Below are positions 1-7,888 of a DNA stretch of 64,000 bases, piece by piece. Source of the DNA: DATJPR01 sp963811705 (GTDB taxonomy: Bacteria > Bacteroidota > Ignavibacteria > UBA10030 > UBA6906). The notes under the pieces were generated by a model. That model was given only the letters and a program-made list of their open reading frames with translations. It searched no databases and was not told the origin of the DNA. The translations under genes were made by a program, and so were the position numbers. How positions within the stretch are numbered: position 1 is the first letter of the stretch; every line of letters starts with the position of its first letter. The stretch covers positions 1 through 64,000 of the forward strand of contig CAWESL010000002.1 in the NCBI GenBank assembly GCA_963811705.1, written 5' to 3'.

Positions 1-590
1 CGTTCTTCCCTCTCCTGATCGCCCTCGGCAAGGCAGGACTGATCAAGGACCGCAAGCGCGACATCCTGGAAACCATCGCGCTCCTCCGCGGGAAAGGACC
101 CGCGTATACCGACCTCAATCCGGAGGCAAACCCGGCACTCAGCCTGGCAGAGCGCATCTCCGGGCGGCTCGGAGTCTTCTACTCCTCCACCGAACGGTTC
201 GACGCTGTCAATACACGGTGGCGCGGGCAGCTGGCCGAGAACGGAAAAACCCTGACCTTCGGCAACGTCCTCCCCGAGATGAATCACAACGAACTTGTCG
301 GATGGAAATCACTCACCACCCTCATGCGGGAGACGCAGGTGGTGTTCCTCCGCGACAAGGAGGATCACCGCAGGGTGCAAAAGCGAATGGAGGTGACAAT
401 GGAAGTCCTGCGACGGTATACCGATCGCGTCATCGAAGTCCGGAGCGAGGGACGATCCCTCCTCGCGCGCATGTTCTCCCTCATCCATCTCGGGGATTGG
501 ACGAGCTACTATGTCGCCATCCTGAATGGCGTCGATCCCACGCCGGTGGAGGTCATCGACTATCTCAAGAGTGAATTGGGAAAGGTGTGA
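1..590 (+). CDS. Bifunctional phosphoglucose/phosphomannose isomerase, C-terminal part (5' truncated by window edge)
   Basis: The frame is open from the left edge to a TGA at 588-590, giving about 196 residues. The visible part resembles the C-terminal SIS half of the bifunctional PGI/PMI family, which interconverts glucose-6-phosphate, mannose-6-phosphate and fructose-6-phosphate in the cytoplasm. The strongest signature is PEMNHNELVGW around nt 276-308, the family's conserved catalytic His/Glu stretch. The tail ending in VEVIDYLKSELGKV, with a preceding LNGVDPTPV, is also typical. The N-terminal SIS domain lies outside the window. A tiny membrane ORF starts 5 nt after the stop. Confidence 0.85.
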   Translation, partial: FFPLLIALGKAGLIKDRKRDILETIALLRGKGPAYTDLNPEANPALSLAERISGRLGVFYSSTERFDAVNTRWRGQLAENGKTLTFGNVLPEMNHNELVGWKSLTTLMRETQVVFLRDKEDHRRVQKRMEVTMEVLRRYTDRVIEVRSEGRSLLARMFSLIHLGDWTSYYVAILNGVDPTPVEVIDYLKSELGKV

Positions 591-594
591 GGAA

Positions 595-696
595 ATGAAA
601 CTCAGCAAAGAACAACGCATCGCCGTCGTCGTCGCCATCTTCGCGCTCGCGCTAATTTTGCTCGTCACCGTGTTCAGAAACGGCACCTCCTGGTAG
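595..696 (+). CDS. Small single-pass membrane peptide (33 aa)
   Basis: An ATG four bases after the isomerase stop opens a 33-residue frame: a charged start (MKLSKEQR), about 18 hydrophobic residues (IAVVVAIFALALILLVTV), then RNGTSW. That is the pattern of a one-helix membrane microprotein. The upstream stretch GGTGTGAGGA could serve as ribosome binding site and overlaps the isomerase stop, suggesting translational coupling. No family is recognised. The alternative is a chance ORF, but start position, hydrophobic block and basic N-terminus fit a real small protein. Confidence 0.45.
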   Translation: MKLSKEQRIAVVVAIFALALILLVTVFRNGTSW

Positions 697-737
697 CGGG
701 AAGCCCCCCGCACCCCATCAGCACAGCATTGCAGAAG

Positions 738-766
738 TTGCAAGTCCTGAGGATTGATACTATCTT
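738..766 (+). promoter_or_regulatory. Putative vegetative promoter for the 823-3642 gene
   Basis: TTGCAA (738-743), 17-bp spacer, TATCTT (761-766). Predicted transcription start near 773, leaving about 50 nt of leader before the ATG at 823. The TTG-N20-TATNTT layout is shared with the other promoter candidates in this window. Confidence 0.5.
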
Positions 767-822
767 CGAGAGAGATCCCTCATGCGTATCAGCGGTCTTC
801 GACTGTGCAGGAGAATGTGAGG

Positions 823-3642
823 ATGAAGTCCAGGACACTGGCCCTTCTCGTTCTGTTGCTGCTCCCCGCCTCGGCCGTCACCCAGTACTACTTCTTCGGG
901 CGGAACAAAGTCCAGTATACGGACTTCGAGTGGCATGTCCTGAAAACAAAGCACTTCGACATTTACTACTACCCGGAGATGAAGGACCTGGCCGAGTACG
1001 GGGCCTCCTTCGCGGAAGAGAGCTACACCATCCTCGAACAGAAGTTCAATCACTCCGTCAATTCCCGCATCCCGCTCATCTTTTATAGTTCCCATCTCCA
1101 CTTCGAGCAGACCAACACGACGGCCGGGTTTATCCCGGAAGGCGTCGGGGGGTTCTTTGAGTTTCTCAAAGGACGAGTCGTGATCCCGGCCGACGGCTCG
1201 ATTGCACAGTTCCGTCACGTGATCCGGCACGAGCTTGTTCACGTGTTCACCACCAGCAAGATTTACCGCGTTCTCTCGGAGCATCGGAAATCGAGCGACC
1301 GTTTTCCCCCGCTCTGGTTCACCGAAGGTCTCGCGGAATACTGGTCGACCGGCTGGGACGCCCAGGGCGAGATGGTGATGCGTGACGCCGTGCTCAATGG
1401 AACGGTCGCCGGCCTGGAGGATATGGACAGGATCTACGGGACGTTCCAGATGTACAAGGAAGGACAGAACGCACTCCAATTTCTTTCCGATCAGTATGGC
1501 GAAGAAAAGATCCTGGCCCTGATGGAGAACTTCTGGAAGGAGAGCTCGTTCAGCGACGACTTCAAGATCACCATCGGCAAGGACTACAAGGAGTTCGATG
1601 AAGAGTGGCTGTATTCCCTCCGGAAGAAATACTATCCCCTCCTGACCGACGAGGACATCCCCAGCCGCGCCTCGCGCGCCATCGCCCGCCAAGGGTTCAA
1701 TTCGAAACCCGTAGTCCTGGAAATGGACTCGCTCCGGGAAGTGCTCTTTATTGCCAACCGAACGGGGTACACCGGGATCTACGAAAAGAATCTCGCATCA
1801 AAGAACCCGGAGGATGACGGCAAGCAGATTCTCGAGGGTGAACGCACCGATGAATTCGAGTCCTTCCACCCCCTCCGGGGAAGGATCGATGTGACGCCGA
1901 AGGGAATCCTCGCGTTCACGACAAAGAGCGGCGAGAACGACGTGCTGTATCTCTACGACGTGCGAAAGGAGCAGGTCCTGCGCTCGTTCCGCTGGCCCGA
2001 CGTCGTCAGCGTCGGATCAGTCTCGTGGGCACCCGATGAACGACGGCTCGCATTCTCGGCGATCGACAAGGGAGGGAAAAGCGATCTCTATATTTTGAAC
2101 ATCGATACCGGCGACACGACCCGGTTGACCAACGACTATTACGACGATCGCGATCCGGCCTGGTCGCCCGACGGCGCAACAATCGCTTTCAGTTCGGACC
2201 GGACCTCGTACGGGTCGCACGGCGTCTACAACCTCTTCCTCTATTCGGTTGCAACGGGATCCATCGACTACCTGACCTACGGCCCGTCGAGCGATGCCTC
2301 GCCGGCATGGTCGAAGGACGGCGCCTTGCTGGCGTTCACCTCGGACCTGGGAGGGGTGCAAAATGTCTGGGCGATGGACATGCGGCAGGAACGCTCGGGG
2401 CCGACGCGGACAATGAAGCAGATCACGCACTTCACGACCTCGGCGTTCGACCCGGCATGGGATTCCACGGGGGATCTCGTCTTCGCAACGTTCGAGAAGT
2501 ACGGTTTTCAGATTCGCTCGCTCCAAAACGTGCGCAGGGCATTCGACACCTTGTCCACATCACGGACCATCGACCTGGCGTCGCGCGAAGAGCCGTGGAA
2601 ACCGAAACGGATCGCGGGGTCCACGTCGTTGAAACGGCTCCGGTACGCGGGCGAGTACAGCCTCGATGTCGCACAGAGCGCGATCTCAACCGATCCGGTC
2701 TTCGGGACAACCGGCGGCGCGGTTCTTTCCCTCAGCGACATTCTGGGCAATGAGGAGTACTATTTCCTTCTCTATAATACGGCGCAAACGCAATCGGAAC
2801 TCCTCTCGAGCTTCAACGTCGCCATCTCCCGGATCTCGCTCGGGCAGCGGACAAACTACGCCTACGGCGTCTTCCGGTTCGCCGGGAGACGCTACGATCT
2901 CACGGACAAGGACGAATTCTACTACGAGCGGGTGTTCGGCGGATATTTTACATTGAGCTATCCCATCACAAAATTCGAGCGGATCGAAGCGTCCGTCAGC
3001 ATTAGCAATTCGTCAAAACTCGCCGACGTCGCGATCGCCGAGAGAAAAGCCCTCCTGCTCTCGAATTCGCTGACGTTTGTCCACGATAACACGCTCTGGG
3101 GACCGACCGGCCCGCTCGACGGAAGCCGGTTCAACCTCACCCTCGCATTTACGTCGGACGTCCAGTACTCGAACGTCGACTACGTGACCGTCATCGCCGA
3201 CTACCGCAACTACATCAGGCTTGCCACGCGGAGCGCTTTCGCGACCCGACTCTGGCTGTTCTACAACCAGGGGAAGGAATCGCGACAGTTCGTCATGGGC
3301 GGAAGCTGGGACCTCCGAGGATACCCGTTGTGGAGCCTTCACGGCGAAAAGTTGTGGCTCATCAGTAATGAGCTGCGCTTCCCGTTTGTGGACCAGCTCG
3401 CGTTCCGATTCCCCTTCGGCGGAATCGGGTTCTGGGGAATCCGCGGTGCGCTGTTCGTGGATGCCGGCGCGGTGTGGGACACCCAATACACGCAGACCCT
3501 CGGAAGCATGGGCGGCGGTCTGCGCTTGAATCTCGGCGGACTCCTGGTCCTCCGCTTCGACGTCGGCAAACGCATCGAGAACAACTTCACGACAATCGAG
3601 CACGACTGGTTTACGCAGTTCTTTTTTGGATGGGACTTTTGA
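823..3642 (+). CDS. Outer-membrane fusion: HExxH peptidase + PD40/TolB-like propeller + Omp85 barrel
   Basis: 939 residues from the ATG at 823, chosen because it opens a clean signal peptide (MKSRTLALLVLLLLPASA) and is preceded by GGAGAATGTGAGG; an in-frame start at 754 would put 23 non-signal residues ahead of it. The N-terminal third holds a gluzincin motif, H136-E137-x-x-H140 (HELVH), with E168 in FTEGLAEY as probable third zinc ligand, as in peptidase MA-like proteins. Residues about 395-520 contain several PD40/TolB-type blades (DPAWSPDG, SPAWSKDG). The last 300 residues look like an Omp85/D15 barrel, with WGPTGPLDGSRFN, GGSWDLRGYP and ALFVDAGAVWD. I infer an outer-membrane protein with a periplasmic peptidase/propeller; substrate unknown. 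Confidence 0.8.
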   Translation: MKSRTLALLVLLLLPASAVTQYYFFGRNKVQYTDFEWHVLKTKHFDIYYYPEMKDLAEYGASFAEESYTILEQKFNHSVNSRIPLIFYSSHLHFEQTNTTAGFIPEGVGGFFEFLKGRVVIPADGSIAQFRHVIRHELVHVFTTSKIYRVLSEHRKSSDRFPPLWFTEGLAEYWSTGWDAQGEMVMRDAVLNGTVAGLEDMDRIYGTFQMYKEGQNALQFLSDQYGEEKILALMENFWKESSFSDDFKITIGKDYKEFDEEWLYSLRKKYYPLLTDEDIPSRASRAIARQGFNSKPVVLEMDSLREVLFIANRTGYTGIYEKNLASKNPEDDGKQILEGERTDEFESFHPLRGRIDVTPKGILAFTTKSGENDVLYLYDVRKEQVLRSFRWPDVVSVGSVSWAPDERRLAFSAIDKGGKSDLYILNIDTGDTTRLTNDYYDDRDPAWSPDGATIAFSSDRTSYGSHGVYNLFLYSVATGSIDYLTYGPSSDASPAWSKDGALLAFTSDLGGVQNVWAMDMRQERSGPTRTMKQITHFTTSAFDPAWDSTGDLVFATFEKYGFQIRSLQNVRRAFDTLSTSRTIDLASREEPWKPKRIAGSTSLKRLRYAGEYSLDVAQSAISTDPVFGTTGGAVLSLSDILGNEEYYFLLYNTAQTQSELLSSFNVAISRISLGQRTNYAYGVFRFAGRRYDLTDKDEFYYERVFGGYFTLSYPITKFERIEASVSISNSSKLADVAIAERKALLLSNSLTFVHDNTLWGPTGPLDGSRFNLTLAFTSDVQYSNVDYVTVIADYRNYIRLATRSAFATRLWLFYNQGKESRQFVMGGSWDLRGYPLWSLHGEKLWLISNELRFPFVDQLAFRFPFGGIGFWGIRGALFVDAGAVWDTQYTQTLGSMGGGLRLNLGGLLVLRFDVGKRIENNFTTIEHDWFTQFFFGWDF

Positions 3643-3647
3643 AAAGA

Positions 3648-3745
3648 GAGAACGGGAGATGGGGAGAAAGGGGGAATGGGAGACTGAGAGTCTTGGGAAA
3701 TCGGGAACGAATGCGAATGCTTTCTGCCTACTGCATACTGTTTAC
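3648..3745 (+). repeat. Low-complexity purine tract plus degenerate ACTGCNTACTG repeat
   Basis: 3648-3716 is a G/A-rich stretch of degenerate GGGAGA/GGGAAT units. It is followed by pyrimidine-rich, imperfect ACTGC-TACTG units at about 3720-3750. Both blocks look like fragments of an interspersed repeat rather than normal intergenic DNA. The second block lies inside the signal-peptide codons of the following lipoprotein. This is recognised by pattern only; copies elsewhere in the genome cannot be checked here. Confidence 0.45.
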
Positions 3746-4877
3746 TGCCTACGCCTTGCCGTCTCTCGCGCTGCTCGGCTGCGGTGGGTTGCGCATTGAA
3801 CGGACCATCATCGTTCGCCCGGGCGATGTCCTGTGCTACGGCGGGAACAATGCGCGGACCGCAGACTATTCGTCGCCCGTGGCCGACTCGCTCGTCGAAG
3901 AGTGGGACAAGGACCTCTCTGCCGGCATCGGAAACGGTTCGCCACTCCTGCTGGATAGCATGGTCGTCGGGGGAACGCTGCGCGGGGATTTGTACGCCAT
4001 CAATATCCGGACGGGCAAGATGATCGGTTCGGTCAGACTTGACGACGCCGTCCCCGGATCGCCGGTCATCGATGGGAACGTTGTCGTCCTTCCGGCGAGC
4101 GGGGGAATCGAATCGATTGTTGCCTATAACCTCAACGACGGTCAAACGGTCTGGCGGAAGACCTACGAGGACGTCGAGATGTCGCCGCTCCTGATCAACA
4201 AGCGCGTCTTCTTTGGGACCATCGCCGGGACGGTGTATTGCGTCGAGCGCATTTCGGGAGATCCCGTGTGGAAATTCGAGCTGCCGGACAACCGGCGGTT
4301 CAACGGCTTTCACTCCCTCCCGTCGGCGAACGACTCTCTTCTGTTTTTCGGGGGCGACGACGGATCACTTTATGCGCTCCGAATCGCAAACGGGACGTTG
4401 TGTTGGCGCGCTCCGGCGGACGGGCCGATCGTCGGCGGAACGGCGCTTGCGGAAGGGACGGTGATTGCGGCGACGCTTCCCGGAAGCGTCATCGCCTTCG
4501 ATCAGGAGACGGGAAAGGTCCGATGGAAACATCCCACCGGCACTCCGATCTATTCCCCGCCGGCCGTCCGGGGCGATACCGTGATCATCGGCGGGATCGA
4601 CGGGTATGTGCGTGCTCTCCGTGCGACGGACGGCGTAGAACTCTGGAGTACGAATCTGGACGGACCGGTCAATGCCGGCGCCGCCATCGCGGGAGGCAAG
4701 GTCTTCATCGGAACTCTCAAAAAGAAGTTCTTCGCGTTGCGGCTCACCGATGGCGGGATTGTATTCTCGAAAGAGCTGGATGGAAGGATCAAATCGCCCG
4801 CCGTGGTCGGATACGGCAAAGTGCTTGTCGCGACAGACGAGTATACCCTCTTTTGTTTCGGGAAGGCGCCACGATGA
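3711..4877 (+). CDS. PQQ-like beta-propeller lipoprotein (BamB-like)
   Basis: 388 residues from the ATG at 3711; the open frame extends further upstream but that part has no protein character. The N-terminus is a lipoprotein signal ending in LALLGC, acylated Cys at residue 24. The rest is a series of PQQ-type blades: repeated GxxxWxxxxxG patterns such as GKVRWKHPTGTPIYSPP, GVELWSTNLDGPVNAGA and GTLCWRAPADGPIVGG, each followed by a short hydrophobic strand with VIIGG/FIGT. This matches BamB and PQQ-binding-like repeat lipoproteins, usually scaffolds in outer-membrane protein assembly. It sits between an Omp85-barrel gene and a PEGA gene, consistent with an envelope role. Another start at 3717 is possible. 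Confidence 0.8.
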   Translation: MRMLSAYCILFTAYALPSLALLGCGGLRIERTIIVRPGDVLCYGGNNARTADYSSPVADSLVEEWDKDLSAGIGNGSPLLLDSMVVGGTLRGDLYAINIRTGKMIGSVRLDDAVPGSPVIDGNVVVLPASGGIESIVAYNLNDGQTVWRKTYEDVEMSPLLINKRVFFGTIAGTVYCVERISGDPVWKFELPDNRRFNGFHSLPSANDSLLFFGGDDGSLYALRIANGTLCWRAPADGPIVGGTALAEGTVIAATLPGSVIAFDQETGKVRWKHPTGTPIYSPPAVRGDTVIIGGIDGYVRALRATDGVELWSTNLDGPVNAGAAIAGGKVFIGTLKKKFFALRLTDGGIVFSKELDGRIKSPAVVGYGKVLVATDEYTLFCFGKAPR

Positions 4878-5656
4878 AGCTTCGCGGGCTGTGCTTCACA
4901 CTGGTCATCGGTTCATCGCTGGCGCGTGCGGGCGCGGACGGGCCCGATTCATCCCATGCAGGGATATCCATCCGCACGCCCGGCCGGAGCGCGTATGTGA
5001 CCATCGACTCGGTTCTCCGGGGCTATACCCCGCTGAGTGTCGACTCTCTTCTCCCTGGGAAACATACTGTTCGTCTGGTCGGGCTTCCCGTGACGCGATG
5101 GGCCGAACGCCCGGTGATGGATACGATCGATCTTTCGGCCGGAGAACACCGCGACCTTGCGTATGAGGTTCCGCTGATGGTCAGGATATCCTCACGGCCA
5201 TCAGGGGCCAACGCATGGCTTCGCAACGCATCGTTGGGTGTCACACCGCTCCTGCTGCCGGCGGGAAGTCTGCACCCGGGAGACACTCTTGTTCTTCGGG
5301 CCGCCGGGTTCGAACAGTCAGCGGTGACTGCTCCCGACACAATTCAGCAGGACATCATGGTCCCTCTGAACCGGACTTGGCAGCCGCTCCCGCAAGTCCC
5401 TGCGAGTCTGGACCTCGGAAAGAACGGTGATCGGCCGCCATTTCACCTGATTGCGCCGATTGCCGGAACGGTGATCGCCGGGACGATCGCGGCATATTGC
5501 AAGATCCACGCGGACGATGTGAACGATCAGTACCTGACATCGGGCAACGGCGTGCTCTTGAGCGAGGTGCGGCATTACGACCTGATCTCCGCAATTGCGC
5601 TGGTGGTTGCAGAAACAGGGATGGCGCTGCTCGCATATTATCTCTTGAGCCCCTGA
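4874..5656 (+). CDS. PEGA-domain membrane/secreted protein
   Basis: 260 residues; the ATG overlaps the previous gene's stop (ATGA), so the two are co-translated. It has a signal peptide (MKLRGLCFTLVIGSSLARA) and two PEGA-like beta domains recognisable by GRSAYVTIDSVLRGYTPL with PGKHTVRLV, and by SSRPSGANAWLRNASLGVTPL. PEGA domains are small sandwich modules of envelope and surface-layer proteins. The C-terminal 90 residues carry two hydrophobic segments (LIAPIAGTVIAGTIAAY; ISAIALVVAETGMALLAYYLL), so it is probably membrane-anchored. Precise role unknown. Confidence 0.7.
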   Translation: MKLRGLCFTLVIGSSLARAGADGPDSSHAGISIRTPGRSAYVTIDSVLRGYTPLSVDSLLPGKHTVRLVGLPVTRWAERPVMDTIDLSAGEHRDLAYEVPLMVRISSRPSGANAWLRNASLGVTPLLLPAGSLHPGDTLVLRAAGFEQSAVTAPDTIQQDIMVPLNRTWQPLPQVPASLDLGKNGDRPPFHLIAPIAGTVIAGTIAAYCKIHADDVNDQYLTSGNGVLLSEVRHYDLISAIALVVAETGMALLAYYLLSP

Positions 5657-5684
5657 TTGAATTGTGTCGGCAACGATGATTTCC

Positions 5685-5713
5685 TTGACTTTGTTGAATA
5701 CACCCCCTATATT
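5685..5713 (+). promoter_or_regulatory. Putative vegetative promoter for the Crp/Fnr regulator gene
   Basis: TTGACT (5685-5690), 17-bp spacer, TATATT (5708-5713). Predicted start of transcription near 5720, about 40 nt before the ATG at 5759. It lies in the 100-bp gap after the PEGA gene. Confidence 0.6.
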
Positions 5714-5758
5714 TTCCGGAACGTGTGCGTCTGACCGTACGATCGTTCATCCCCTAAC

Positions 5759-6469
5759 ATGACTGACGGCATACTCCCTGCGACCGTAAAGGAGGACGTT
5801 GAGTTCCTGAAGAACGTCCCTATCCTCAGCGACCTTGAGTCGGTTGATCTCGAGACCATTGCCAGGGTAGGGATGCGGAAGAAGTATAAGAAGGGGAGCA
5901 TTATTCTTCTGGAGGAGGAGGCGGGGGCCGCGCTGTTTGTCATTGTGACCGGCAAGGTCAAGATCGTCAGGATGGATGATGATGGGCGGGAGGTGATCCT
6001 TTCGATCCTTGGGGAAAGCGACTTCTTCGGGGAGATGGCGATTCTGGACGGACTTGCACGATCCGCGAGCGTCGTGGCCATCACCAAATCGGAACTCTTC
6101 ATGATCCACCGGAGAGATTTCCTGAAGTTGCTTCATGATTTTCCGTCGGTGGCGATCGCGCTCCTCAAAGAATTGACGAACCGCCTGCGCAAGGCGGACG
6201 CGCAGATTAAAAGTCTGTCGTTGAAAGATGCGTCCGGTCGCGTTGCCAACGTTGTGCTCCAGCTGGCGGACGAGATCGGCCGGATCCGCAAGGGTCGGGT
6301 CGAAATCGATGAACTTCCCCTGCAACAGGACCTCGCCAACATGGCGGGGACGTCGAGGGAAACGATTTCGAGGATGATTCACGCCTTCATCAAGGAAGGC
6401 CATCTCGACATCGAACGCGGGAAGCTCATCATCAACGACTACGAAAAATTCAAGACGCGTTATCTCTGA
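5759..6469 (+). CDS. Crp/Fnr-family transcriptional regulator
   Basis: 236 residues, normal Crp length. The N-terminal cyclic-nucleotide-binding-like barrel spans about residues 15-130 (GSIILLEEEAGAALFVIVTGKVKI, then FFGEMAILDGLARSASVVA, close to the cAMP-pocket FGE-L--RSA pattern). A dimer helix follows, then a winged helix-turn-helix at about 185-225 (QQDLANMAGTSRETISRMI), with the SRETxSR recognition helix of the family. No N-terminal Fe-S cysteines, so it is not an Fnr-type oxygen sensor. Its ligand is not predictable. It has its own promoter and is followed 42 nt later by the PHP gene. Confidence 0.92.
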   Translation: MTDGILPATVKEDVEFLKNVPILSDLESVDLETIARVGMRKKYKKGSIILLEEEAGAALFVIVTGKVKIVRMDDDGREVILSILGESDFFGEMAILDGLARSASVVAITKSELFMIHRRDFLKLLHDFPSVAIALLKELTNRLRKADAQIKSLSLKDASGRVANVVLQLADEIGRIRKGRVEIDELPLQQDLANMAGTSRETISRMIHAFIKEGHLDIERGKLIINDYEKFKTRYL

Positions 6470-6511
6470 GTTGCGCGCCTCTGTTCTTTCCAACGAGTCA
6501 GCCGGCGTCGA

Positions 6512-7333
6512 ATGGACGGCAAAGCCGATCTTCATCTTCACACTACGTTTTCCGACGGCGCTCTCACTCCCCACGATCTCCTGGTACACGCAGCCCGAGC
6601 CGGGCTGACAATCATCAGTATCACGGATCACGATAATACGGGAGCTCTGCACGAGGCAGTCGAAATCGGCGCCACGTTCGGCATCGAGGTCATCTCGGGA
6701 GTGGAGCTCAGCACGACGGTCGACGCCCAGGACATTCATCTCCTCGGGTATTTCGTCGATACGGAAAATGCGACTCTGCAGGAACACCTCTCGGTTTTTC
6801 GGGTCGAACGGCGACGCAGAGCGGAAAGAATTGTTCAGAAGCTTCACCAGTTGAAGCTCCCCCTCCCCTTCGAGGCGGTCCTCGCCAGGGCAGGAACGGC
6901 ATCGATCGGTCGACCGCACATTGCGGCGGCGCTTGTCGACGAAGGCCTTGTTGACAACTACCAGGCGGCGTTCGCACGGTTTCTGGGGTTCGGCAAACCG
7001 GCGTACGAACGCAAGTACCAGGTCCCTCCTCGCGAAGCGATCAGGATGGTTGCCGATGCAGGCGGCCTGTCGTTTGTTGCTCACCCGGGCAATGCGATCG
7101 ATGAACGGGTGATGTTGGCTCTCATCAAAGAAGGCGTTGACGGCATCGAGGTTGTGCACCCATCGCACAGCGGTGAACGTGAGGGATACTACCGGGGAAT
7201 CGCAGAAGAATATTTTCTTCTCACCAGCGGTGGGTCCGATTTTCACGGGGGAAAACGCAATGACCTCGATGTACTCGGCAGGTATTCCATTCCTGCAGAC
7301 GCGGTGGAAATGATGCGCCGCCGTCTGCGGTGA
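6512..7333 (+). CDS. PHP-domain phosphoesterase (RNase AM / TrpH-like)
   Basis: 273 residues. The metal-binding PHP motifs are clear: DLHLHTTFSDG at the N-terminus, ITDHDN about 30 residues later, SGVELSTT, a central GRPHIA, FVAHPGN and a final GSDFHGG. Length and motif order match the YciV/TrpH family, whose E. coli member removes 5' nucleotides from short RNAs and hydrolyses 3',5'-nucleoside bisphosphates such as pAp. Cytoplasmic enzyme with probably three metal ions. It lies between the Crp-type regulator and ribH. Confidence 0.88.
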   Translation: MDGKADLHLHTTFSDGALTPHDLLVHAARAGLTIISITDHDNTGALHEAVEIGATFGIEVISGVELSTTVDAQDIHLLGYFVDTENATLQEHLSVFRVERRRRAERIVQKLHQLKLPLPFEAVLARAGTASIGRPHIAAALVDEGLVDNYQAAFARFLGFGKPAYERKYQVPPREAIRMVADAGGLSFVAHPGNAIDERVMLALIKEGVDGIEVVHPSHSGEREGYYRGIAEEYFLLTSGGSDFHGGKRNDLDVLGRYSIPADAVEMMRRRLR

Positions 7334-7365
7334 TCAGGACATCCTTCACAACAGGAACATGACTC

Positions 7366-7854
7366 GTGCGCACAGTCCAGGGAGTGCTCTCGGCCGGAGG
7401 ATTGCGCTTCGGCATCGTCGTCAGCAGGTTCAACATGCTGGTGACGGAGCGGTTGCTTGAAGGAGCAATCGATTGCCTGATCCGCCACGGCGCCGCGGAG
7501 GATGCCCTCACCGCCGTCTATTGCCCCGGCGCGTTCGAGATCCCCCAGGTTGCCAACCAGATGGCCCGGAGTGGAAAATTTGATGCCTTGATCTGTCTGG
7601 GCTGCGTCATCCGCGGCGAGACGCCACACTTCGATTACATTGCCGCAGAAGTGGCAAAAGGCATCGGCCAGATTGCGCTGACCACCAATGTCCCGACGGC
7701 ATTTGGCGTGCTGACAACGGAAACGCTGGAGCAGGCACTGGAACGCGCGGGAGCAAAAGGCGGAAACAAGGGCTGGGATGCGGCGATGACGGCGATCGAA
7801 CTTGTCCAGCTCGGCCGTCAACTTCAGGGAGGGCCTGCTGAAAAGCGGTCGTGA
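7366..7854 (+). CDS. ribH: 6,7-dimethyl-8-ribityllumazine synthase
   Basis: 162 residues from a GTG at 7366. This start is preferred because AGGA lies at 7353-7356 and the ATG at 7359 is in another frame. RibH condenses 5-amino-6-ribitylamino-uracil with dihydroxybutanone phosphate in the penultimate step of riboflavin synthesis. Family motifs are present: IVVSRFN near the N-terminus, PGAFEIP, CLGCVIRGETPHFDYIA (with the catalytic His) and NKGWDAA near the C-terminus. Other rib genes are not in this window. Confidence 0.96.
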   Translation: MRTVQGVLSAGGLRFGIVVSRFNMLVTERLLEGAIDCLIRHGAAEDALTAVYCPGAFEIPQVANQMARSGKFDALICLGCVIRGETPHFDYIAAEVAKGIGQIALTTNVPTAFGVLTTETLEQALERAGAKGGNKGWDAAMTAIELVQLGRQLQGGPAEKRS

Positions 7855-7888
7855 TCATCAGGCCATGCAGAGAGGATCTCAAGGTCAT

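Noticed and set aside
1225..1240. GGCACG-like sigma-54 half match
   Set aside because: It lies inside the HExxH coding sequence and lacks the GC at -12.
5747..7246. 499-residue open frame on - opposite the Crp regulator and PHP genes
   Set aside because: Both + strand genes have clear family motifs; the antisense frame has none.
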